From Sulfitobacter sp. (GTDB lineage: Bacteria; Pseudomonadota; Alphaproteobacteria; Rhodobacterales; Rhodobacteraceae), in assembly GCA_024636395.1 (NCBI GenBank), contig JAGXHD010000060.1, positions 1 to 6,064 of the forward strand: DNA of 6,064 nt. The letters run 5' to 3'. Below, one piece after another: positions 1-6,064 of this stretch (position 1 is its first letter; each line of letters begins with the position of its first letter). A program made the position numbers and the translations under genes. The notes under the pieces were generated by a model. It did no database searches. It was not told where the DNA came from and saw only the letters and a program-made list of their open reading frames with translations.

Positions 1-2
1 AT

Positions 3-1187
3 CCAGCCCGTGACACCTTACTGGATTCAGCGGGCGGCAGGATGTCCGACCATATGCCCAACCTGCGCAGTGTGGTGCAGGAATTGGTCGACGAATTGAA
101 CGAAGAATTGAAAGGCAAGTTGCGTCTGCGCGTCTTCGGGCCCCCGTCGGGCGGTGCGGGCGACATCACCAGCGAGGTCTTCGCACGCATAGATGAATGT
201 GATCTGGGCATCTTCGATTGCAGCGGTCCCGCGCACGAGACCAAAGACGGGGATGTGCTGCGTGAACGGGCCAGCCCGAATGTGATCTACGAGGTGGGGC
301 TGATGCATGCGTTGGGGCGTCCGACGATCATTGTCGATATTCCGGGACTGTCGGTATTTTATCTCAGCCAGTGCTACCATTGTCTGACGCAGGATTTTCA
401 AACGGAGACGCTACGCGAAGTCTTGCGCGCCTCGTTGCGCGAAGTAATCCGCTCCGCGTTGTCGCCGCAAACATTCTTTTTCAGCGACGGTCTCGGCGAT
501 GACGACCCGGCCGAAGATCCGCTACAGAACCCAGAGCTCAACCCGTTGACGAAACATTACTCCATGCCCTTGATCGAGTTGGCGTCTTCCACCGGTCTGG
601 CGACGGGGTATTTCCGCAATATGCTGCTGGATATTTTCAAGGGCCGCTTTGCTCTGGAGATTGCGCCAAAGCGGAGCGATGACAGTATTAACCCGAGAGC
701 CGGCGAAGGATATCGGTTCTCGCACCTGGTCATCCTCGTGCCCGATGATCTGGAGGGGGTCGAAGTCCTGCGCCACGACTTGCTGGACATGCTCAAAGAA
801 CCACAGATTGCTGCGCTTGGGCTCCGGCATGAGAAAATTGTTCTACCCGCGTCAGAAAAGGACAAGCGTACCCGCGACAAGACCTTCGCGTCGATCGGTC
901 CCTATCTCTATGATATCCCAACAACGTTGATCGCGACGACGCTTTCGCCGCCCTACCGGCTAGTGTCACAACTCAAGGCAAGCCGAACGTCTGAATTATC
1001 GCGATCGCGGATTCAGCGTCGGGAGGGCGCAATCCTGAGGGTATTTTTCAACACTGTGAAGCGACTTGCGGCCGACAGTCCCGATTGCGAACGGCCCTAC
1101 GAGGTGATCAAACCGCTTAATGTAGCTGAGTTCCGCGCGCGCCTGCTTGCAGGTGGCGATGCTATGGCCGAGCCCACGCAGTACTAA
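3..1187 (+). CDS. TIR-like/STING fusion protein (Cap12-like), probably 5'-truncated by the window edge
   Basis: Predicted CBASS-type effector: a C-terminal STING domain binds a cyclic dinucleotide and activates an N-terminal NAD+-cleaving TIR-like domain. Numbering from the ATG at 42 (381 aa), residues about 26-140 are TIR-like: a strand ending in LGIFD (55-59), then SPNVIYEVG (78-86), whose Glu84 fits the catalytic Glu of TIR NADases. Residues about 168-372 match STING by eye. TGLATGYFRN resembles human GLAWSYYIGY (ligand-stacking helix), SHLVILVPDD resembles LFILLPLD, RDKTFASIGPYL resembles RVYSNSIYELL, and TLIATTLSPPYRL resembles the TCVLEYATPLQTL segment. The C-terminal helix and strand also follow. 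No transmembrane segment is seen. The frame is open back to base 3. The ATG at 42 has only a poorly placed AGG upstream, and the first TIR strand appears to be missing, so the true start is probably outside the window. The frame ends 40 bases before the membrane protein's start. STING assignment is firm; TIR activity is inferred. Confidence 0.85.
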   Translation, partial: PARDTLLDSAGGRMSDHMPNLRSVVQELVDELNEELKGKLRLRVFGPPSGGAGDITSEVFARIDECDLGIFDCSGPAHETKDGDVLRERASPNVIYEVGLMHALGRPTIIVDIPGLSVFYLSQCYHCLTQDFQTETLREVLRASLREVIRSALSPQTFFFSDGLGDDDPAEDPLQNPELNPLTKHYSMPLIELASSTGLATGYFRNMLLDIFKGRFALEIAPKRSDDSINPRAGEGYRFSHLVILVPDDLEGVEVLRHDLLDMLKEPQIAALGLRHEKIVLPASEKDKRTRDKTFASIGPYLYDIPTTLIATTLSPPYRLVSQLKASRTSELSRSRIQRREGAILRVFFNTVKRLAADSPDCERPYEVIKPLNVAEFRARLLAGGDAMAEPTQY

Positions 1188-1227
1188 TGCAACGTCATCC
1201 GTGCCTGGACTTCGAAAGTCTGAAATT

Positions 1228-1908
1228 GTGAACGACAAGAGCCGCCTTTTTCCCGTTACGATAGTGGGCGTGCTTGCCCTGACAACGGTCCTTTTCGGCT
1301 TCCTCGGCTGGTTCAATCACGATTGTCCCACCGGCAGCTGCCCGGTCACTGTGCGCGCGGTCCAAGATGCGCTTTACAGATCGCTTCTCGCCTTCGGGGG
1401 CGACGCGATCTATCTGACAGTCGAAACAGGCTATCTGATTGCCGCACGGTTTTTGGGGATGCTGACGACAATTTCGGCAGTGTTTGCCTTGCTGTTGGCA
1501 ATCGCTGCCAAAGCGTTGATCCGGCGACACATCAGGCGCCGCCGCGGACATATCGTATTGATCGGAGCCGATGCGTTTTCTCTTTCTTTCGCGGAGGAGA
1601 CGGCACGGCTGCACCTGCATTCCGGGAAGGGGGGCGGCCAGACGACGGTGCTCGATACACCTGACCGCCTGGGGGTGCTTGGTCCGAATCTTAGATACGT
1701 TGGAACCCGCGCTGTCCCTTCGGATCTGTCGGAACCACAAAGCTATATCGCCGATCTGGGCAGAGCGCCGACGCGCATTATACTGGGAGATCCGGATGCC
1801 CATATCAACGCCGAGCGAGCGGCGAAACTAGCGGTTGCGGGGATTGATCCGTCGATCATCACCTTGCGACTCGACGACGATGCACTGGCGCGCGCCGTGC
1901 ATCTGTGA
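1228..1908 (+). CDS. Two-TM membrane protein with N-terminal RCK-like domain; upstream part of a TGA-interrupted RCK-RyR-SLOG gene
   Basis: Membrane-anchored N-terminal half of a channel-like protein, 226 aa from the GTG at 1228. TM1 lies at about 1249-1314 and TM2 at about 1441-1518. TM2 is followed by a strongly basic stretch (RRHIRRRRG) that should mark the cytoplasmic side. The loop between the TMs resembles a pore region in position, but it has no TVGYGD-type potassium filter. From about 1546 a Rossmann/RCK-like domain begins (HIVLIG, then a strand ending in VLD), and it closes with the RCK-typical ITLRLDDDALARAV. Its first glycine loop is degenerate (GADAFS rather than GxGxxG). The start was chosen because it gives a short N-terminus right before TM1. 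The frame is open further upstream, with a TTG at 1147 overlapping the STING gene, an ATG at 1159 and a GTG at 1201. The frame stops at TGA 1906-1908, and homology-like sequence continues in the same frame beyond it, so this is probably not a complete ancestral gene. Confidence 0.75.
   Translation: MNDKSRLFPVTIVGVLALTTVLFGFLGWFNHDCPTGSCPVTVRAVQDALYRSLLAFGGDAIYLTVETGYLIAARFLGMLTTISAVFALLLAIAAKALIRRHIRRRRGHIVLIGADAFSLSFAEETARLHLHSGKGGGQTTVLDTPDRLGVLGPNLRYVGTRAVPSDLSEPQSYIADLGRAPTRIILGDPDAHINAERAAKLAVAGIDPSIITLRLDDDALARAVHL
1906..1908 (+). other. In-frame TGA interrupting the RCK-RyR-SLOG membrane protein gene
   Basis: The frames 1228-1908 and 1915-3588 are in the same phase and are separated only by TGA-TCA-CCC. 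The residues on both sides look like the middle of a double-RCK protein: the end of RCK1 (RLDDDALARAV), a linker with the motif SGLTARSLF, then the first strand of RCK2 (VHLAIIGMGSTG). A single base difference would restore continuity, for example CGA (Arg) or TGG (Trp) in place of TGA. The stop may be a real nonsense mutation, a natural split into two polypeptides, recoding, or an assembly or base error. Confidence 0.7.
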
Positions 1909-1914
1909 TCACCC

Positions 1915-3588
1915 ATGACAGCCAGTTGCAAATGGATCAGCGAAAGTGGCCTGACCGCGCGATCGCTGTTTTGCGATGTCGATTTTTCCGACCTCGCGAT
2001 GACAAAACAGCAGGACCGTGTGCATCTGGCCATAATCGGCATGGGCAGCACCGGCTTTGCCGTCGCCGAAGAGGCTGCCCAAAGGCTGCACCATCCCAAC
2101 CTCGAACGCACCCGCATCTCGGCTATCGACAAAGAGGCCGCCGAGGTCAGTTGGATGATCCGTCAGGACTATCCAGGGCTACAGCAGGCTGTGGATTTTC
2201 ACGGACCTCTCCCGCTCGATGCTTTGCATCTGGGCCCAGACATGCATGACGACGAGCTGGCGCCGATGCTGGATGCCGCGTCCGACGTACCCTTTACGGC
2301 CATTATCGTAGCGGCAGCGGACGATGGGTGCAGCGCGCGCATCGCCATGCGGATACGCCGGATGCAAGAAGAAAAGCGCCTGCTGCTCGCCCCGATCTTC
2401 GTGCGTATGCGGATGTCGGGAACCATCGGTCCCGAACCTGTCACGAACCTGTCCGAGGGAATATTTGTCTTTGGTGGGACCAGTGTACACAGACGTGACG
2501 TCGCCCTGGACACTTTGGAGCATGATCTGGGCAAAAGGATGCATGATGCCTGGCGCACGATCATCCGCGACCAGCGCCCCGCGGAAGATCTGCCCTTCGA
2601 ACATATTTCGGCAGACCGCCAACGCTCAAACAGGCGCGCAGGCATCGGCGCGCTCGACATGCTCAGGTACGCCGGTCTGGTACCGCCACCGCAAGACCCG
2701 CACGACCAGCTGCGCATCCAGAACGACGCTGCCGCCCGAATTGAAACTGACGCAGACCTAACCCGCCGACTGCAAAAGGCAGAGCAAAGCCGTTGGTGCG
2801 CCGAGCGTTTCTGTGCAGGCTGGACGCAGGCTGAAGACGGAATTCGCGATGACGCAAGGCGTCGACACACTTTGCTGGTGCCTTGGGAAAAACTGTCCGT
2901 ACAAGAGCGAAAGAAGGACCTTAGCAACGTGCTGGCGTTGATTGCGGCGGCACGTCAAGCGCATGGCCAGGATCGTGCCCGCCCCGTCTGGCGGCAGCGC
3001 GTGCGTATCGGAATAACCGGTCCCATCCAGCTTGGGCTCGACGACCACCGCACAATCAAGGCGTCCGCGCGCGCACTCCTGAAAAATGCGGTCAATGGCC
3101 CGCCGTCGAGTTTCACGCTGGAGATCGTCTGTCCAAATGCGCCCGGTTTTGACCGCGTCATGGCGACGGCCCTTATGGAGGAATGGCTTGCGATGGCAGG
3201 GCAACCGGCCAAGCTGCTGCTGGCACAGAGCCGGGCACGCGAAATGCTTGATCAGGACGCATTGTCAGTGTGGCAAGCTGATAGGCCCCGGCCAGATCCC
3301 GAAGACCGAGCCGCGCTTCTGAAGGAAGAAACCGACCTGCGCGCGGAGTTTGATGCACAAAGCGCTGCCCTGGAAACTGCAGCCGGTGGACACATCACGC
3401 GCCTAGACATTTCACAGGGACGCACGGACACGCCCACCGATGCCGATCGAGTGGTAGATCTACTCGGGCTCTTCGAGATCAGCGACGTCGTCATCGCCGG
3501 CCGGCGTATTCAGTTCGGGCCTGTCACAGGCGGGGCCATTGACCAGGTGGGCGAAGCAAAAGTGCTGGTGCTGGATTTGCCTGCTTAG
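1915..3588 (+). CDS. RCK (TrkA-N)-RyR-SLOG domain protein; downstream part of the TGA-interrupted gene
   Basis: Cytoplasmic sensor half, 557 aa from the ATG at 1915. Residues 36-170 form a Rossmann/TrkA-N domain with an intact GMGSTG loop and a strand-end acidic residue in ISAID, as in NAD(H)-binding RCK domains. Residues about 284-345 form a RyR domain: QSRWCAERFCAGW, then HTLLVPWEKL and the charged ERKKDLSN helix. Residues about 363-557 are SLOG-like: a first strand and loop RIGITG, then PNAPGFDRVMATAL, SDVVIAG, and a final TGGAIDQVGEAKV glycine turn. SLOG domains sense nucleotides or NAD-derived ligands in Thoeris ThsA and occur in TRPM channels. No Shine-Dalgarno sequence precedes 1915, or the internal ATG at 1999, which supports an original fusion with the upstream membrane segment. 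If read through, the whole protein is about 786 residues. Domain identities were judged from motifs. RyR is the most secure, RCK is secure, and SLOG is likely. The ligand and any channel activity are unknown. Confidence 0.85.
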   Translation: MTASCKWISESGLTARSLFCDVDFSDLAMTKQQDRVHLAIIGMGSTGFAVAEEAAQRLHHPNLERTRISAIDKEAAEVSWMIRQDYPGLQQAVDFHGPLPLDALHLGPDMHDDELAPMLDAASDVPFTAIIVAAADDGCSARIAMRIRRMQEEKRLLLAPIFVRMRMSGTIGPEPVTNLSEGIFVFGGTSVHRRDVALDTLEHDLGKRMHDAWRTIIRDQRPAEDLPFEHISADRQRSNRRAGIGALDMLRYAGLVPPPQDPHDQLRIQNDAAARIETDADLTRRLQKAEQSRWCAERFCAGWTQAEDGIRDDARRRHTLLVPWEKLSVQERKKDLSNVLALIAAARQAHGQDRARPVWRQRVRIGITGPIQLGLDDHRTIKASARALLKNAVNGPPSSFTLEIVCPNAPGFDRVMATALMEEWLAMAGQPAKLLLAQSRAREMLDQDALSVWQADRPRPDPEDRAALLKEETDLRAEFDAQSAALETAAGGHITRLDISQGRTDTPTDADRVVDLLGLFEISDVVIAGRRIQFGPVTGGAIDQVGEAKVLVLDLPA

Positions 3589-3643
3589 CAACTGCAGTCA
3601 GGTGCCAACCAGGGCAGCGCAGGCATGCAAACATCATCACGGG
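3589..3643. other. Convergent intergenic gap with no clear terminator
   Basis: This is the 55-base tail-to-tail spacer between the SLOG-domain frame and the TPR gene. The only symmetry I see is the 8-base palindrome ACTGCAGT at 3591-3598. There is no GC-rich hairpin followed by a T-run on either strand, so intrinsic termination is not evident. Confidence 0.5.
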
Positions 3644-6047
3644 CTACTGCGCCGCGTCAAAGGCCGCAAGGATTTCATCCATCAGCAGCCTGTCGATATC
3701 GATCCTGCGCATGTTTTCGAAATCGGTTTTAACGATATATTCCCATGTCTGGCCACTGTCGAAAGTCTGACCGCGATGCGCAAGATAGAGATCGCGTGCC
3801 TGCGCCGTGTTTCCATTCACCATATAGGCGTTGGCGAGATATGACTTGATCCAAAGGTTTGACGGAAAGCTCTTCAAAGCGCGCTCGGCGTTTTGCACCG
3901 CAGAGCCGAATTCACCATTTGCAATCTGACTCTCGGACCAGCGCGCGAGTGTGAGGGCGAGATATTGACGACCATCTGTGGCGAAGAACGCGAACGTCTC
4001 ATCATAGGGGTAGGTTGCGAGCAAAAGATCGGACTTACGCACGATCTCTTCAAACATCGCAGTCGCTTGCTCATAATGGTTATAACGGTAGAGCAGCATG
4101 CCCATCTTATCGATGGCCGTGATGAAGTCCCTCTGCCATGCGACATAGTCGGGCTTACGCTCTGCGAGGCCTTCGATGGTCGCGACGGAGTCCAGCCTTG
4201 TGGCGTAGGCGGAATCGGGATCGTCGAGCTTTTCTTGGGCGGTTGCGATCAGCTCCAGTGAGCAAAATGCGTCATACTTGAGCAGGTCATTGTCCGGATC
4301 GTTCACGGCGATCTTACGAACAAGATCCAGAGCAGCGCGCGCGTTCAAAATCGCGTCAGCGTAACGCTCCAGTGCAGTTTCATTCTCCGCCAACTGGTTG
4401 AGAACAAGGTGCAGGTCGCGCCCGAACGCCATCGGGTTCGGTTGACCTTCATGCAAGGTCCGGAAACGCGCCACAGCCTCCTCGAGCCAAGGTTGCGCCG
4501 CCGCCTGATCCTGGGCGTCGATATACAGACGACCCTCGTTGGATGCGGCTACCGCAAGATAGCGGTTGATAAAGGTATCCGCAGGATAGTCCGTGAGCGC
4601 CTGATCCGCGCCTGCGCGAATTTGCGCGTTCAGTGCCCGCGCGCCTTTTCTGTCGCCAGTCCGGCGCAACGCCCCTACCAGCGTTTCCTGCGTGCTGAGG
4701 ATCGTGTCATAATGCGGCTCGACGCCCAGTTCGGACAAACGACCCGCAAGAACCAGTGATTCCTGCAGCGCGTCGATCGCCGCTTCGTGCTGTTCCAACT
4801 GCATGTTGCTATGGCCGAGTTGGCCCAACGTGTAGATTACATCGCCGAGGTACTTTACATTCTCGGGCTCGTTCTCGATCAACGCCCGCTGATACCCCAG
4901 CGCCTCCTGCACCCTGTCAGCTGCTGTTTTGTAATCGCCCCGCTCGGTCGCAACAGTCGCAAGACGGTCTAGCAAAACAGCGTAGCTGTTGATTGCAGCC
5001 ACATCACGCGCATCTATCGCCATATCTTCACGGGCGACCTCGTAGGCCTCCAAATAGAGCGCCTCTGCCGCAGGGGCGTCCGCCTCGCGGCGGCGATAGT
5101 CCCCAAGATCGACAAATGCAGTCATATACGCATTCGCTACGCGCGCATTTTCCGGCGCTTCGACAAAGTTCGCCTTTGCGACAGCGAGCGCTTCTTCGTA
5201 AAGCGCCCTTGCCGCATCGTTCTGGCCGAGGTTGAGCTTCGCCTCCGCAGAGAGGGTGAGCAGGTGCGGCAGATCAACGAAAGTGTCGAAATCAGCATCA
5301 AAATCATCTTTCAGGGCGCGCAAAACCTCTAGCGCCTTGGTCAGATTTCCATCCGCTTGCTGATATCGGCCCAATCTCATTTGCGGCACCGCGAGAAACA
5401 TGTGCGCTTCGGACACCCGCTCGCGATAGGTGATGTGCGTGCGGCTTTTCTCATCGGCTGCGAGATAGAGATCGAGTGACTTTTGCAACGATGTCACGGC
5501 CTGTTCGTATTCCGCGCGATCCGTCTGCAAGGCACCGATGTACATCCACACCAGCGGCAGATAACTCTTGTCGCCGATGCTGGCCTGTGATGGCGCAGCA
5601 CTCCGCTCGGCATTGGCAAGCGCTTCCTCATAGATTCGCATCGCGGCGTCATTATCGTTCTTGCGCTCCAGAACCTTGCCGACGAGGATCTGGCTTGAAA
5701 TCCGGCTGCGCAGTAGCGCTGGATCGTCCGGAAAGTTCTCGCCCAGCGATTCTTGAAGGCTCAGTGTTTTTTCCAGTATCGAGCGGGACAGTTGCTGCGG
5801 CACGCGGCTGATCTGCAACTCGGCGGCGAGATCAAAGGTCATCGTATCTGCGGCCTTGACTGCCTCGCGAAGGGCCGCCTCCGCCATTTGCTGGCCTTTA
5901 ATCGCCGCAGTCCTTTGGCTCCACGCAAAGAGCGCGAGCACCGCCACGAGGCTTGTTGTCACCAGCAGGCCGGAAACGATGCCGCGCTGGCGCCGGTTGG
6001 CAAGTTTGCGGCTGTCGAAGATGAACGTCTGTTGCCCGCTGGTGGGT
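3644..6047 (-). CDS. Membrane-anchored TPR protein, N-terminal part missing at contig end (possible TIR-TM-TPR or similar)
   Basis: About 800 genomic codons remain of a longer gene that enters from the right edge and ends at a TAG (3644-3646). It begins with a short polar segment, then a single transmembrane helix (about 5921-5986, GIVSGLLVTTSLVAVLALFA). A helix containing AADTMTFDLAAEL follows, and then about a dozen helical hairpins typical of tetratricopeptide repeats, such as DAAMRIYEEALA, EQAVTSLQKSLDLY, NDAARALYEEALAVA and FGSAVQNAERALKSF. The C-terminus has TWEYIVKTDFENM, which resembles the tail of other large bacterial TPR proteins. TPR arrays act as protein-protein or signal-binding scaffolds. 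Proteins with this TM-helix-TPR layout often carry a TIR, kinase or protease domain before the membrane helix, but that part is not in the window. The apparent start MCIRDR is adapter-derived, so 6048-6064 are excluded. The gene's promoter also lies outside. TPR and TM are confident; any effector domain is conjecture. Confidence 0.85.
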
Positions 6048-6064
6048 CTGTCTCTTATACACAT
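6048..6064. other. Nextera/Tn5 mosaic-end adapter remnant (artefact)
   Basis: The final 17 bases, CTGTCTCTTATACACAT, are identical to 17 of the 19 bases of the Tn5 mosaic end used in Nextera libraries. Read on the minus strand they give the familiar artefact peptide MCIRDR. They are not genomic and mark a contig end where read-through into adapter was not trimmed. Confidence 0.96.

Noticed and set aside
1147..1227. TTG-started N-terminal extension of the membrane gene, overlapping the STING gene by 41 bases
   Set aside because: The 27 extra residues (Pro, Ser and Thr rich) have no domain logic, and no ribosome binding site is visible before the TTG. Starting at GTG 1228 gives a short basic N-terminus before TM1. 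ATG 1159 remains a weaker alternative.
1195..1803. 202-codon open frame on the minus strand opposite the membrane gene
   Set aside because: It is antisense to TM and RCK sequence with clear motifs. The translation is Arg, Gln and Cys rich and has no fold-like pattern.
1906..1908. TGA as a selenocysteine codon
   Set aside because: There is no redox-type motif around it, no obvious stem-loop just downstream, and the position is a linker between RCK domains where Sec has no evident role.
2199..2927. 242-codon open frame on the minus strand
   Set aside because: It lies wholly antisense to the RCK-RyR coding frame. Its product is rich in Ser, Arg and Cys with no recognisable domain, as expected of a shadow frame in GC-rich DNA.
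3591..3598. 8-base palindrome ACTGCAGT as a terminator or binding site
   Set aside because: It is too short to form a terminator hairpin, has no T-run, and is common by chance.
3539..3844. 101-codon + strand frame spanning the convergent junction
   Set aside because: It overlaps the ends of two well-supported genes, has no ribosome binding site, and its composition is unlike a real protein.
1..6064. CRISPR array, tRNA/rRNA, insertion sequence or long direct repeats
   Set aside because: No repeated units, transposase-like frames, terminal inverted repeats or tRNA-like cloverleaf sequence were seen. Almost the whole window is protein coding.

Overview
The window is a GC-rich stretch that looks alphaproteobacterial, perhaps Rhodobacterales-like. 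That assignment rests on codon use and protein style only, because there is no rRNA or other marker. It reads as an anti-phage defence locus and is probably a complete short metagenomic or draft contig rather than a slice of a finished genome. The last 17 bases (6048-6064) are the Tn5 mosaic-end sequence of Nextera libraries, and the left edge also appears to cut into a gene.

Left half, + strand. Positions 3-1187 encode a TIR-like domain followed by a prokaryotic STING domain, resembling the TIR-STING effectors of CBASS. Forty bases later comes a reading frame (1228-3588) for a membrane protein: two transmembrane helices, a first Rossmann/RCK-like domain, a second RCK (TrkA-N) domain with an intact GxGxxG, a ryanodine-receptor (RyR) repeat domain, and a C-terminal SLOG-like domain. 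One in-frame TGA (1906-1908) divides it into two open frames (1228-1908 and 1915-3588). Because both pieces are in the same frame, and the second lacks a visible ribosome binding site, I read them as one ancestral gene. It is now either split, broken or misread.

Right half, - strand. A long TPR protein with one transmembrane helix (3644-6047) converges on the first two genes. Its N-terminal portion is missing because the contig stops in adapter. By analogy with similar proteins, the missing part could be a TIR or other effector or sensor domain.

Working model (inference): a cyclase outside the window makes a cyclic dinucleotide, which the STING domain binds. The TIR domain then cleaves NAD+. 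The neighbouring membrane protein carries three kinds of nucleotide- or NAD-metabolite-associated modules (RCK, RyR, SLOG) and could sense the products or the NAD+ depletion and act on the membrane. No CD-NTase is encoded in this window. I know TIR-STING, and TIR-to-SLOG signalling in Thoeris, as separate systems. I do not recall a described system that pairs TIR-STING with a TM-RCK-RCK-RyR-SLOG protein, and this is the observation most worth following up.
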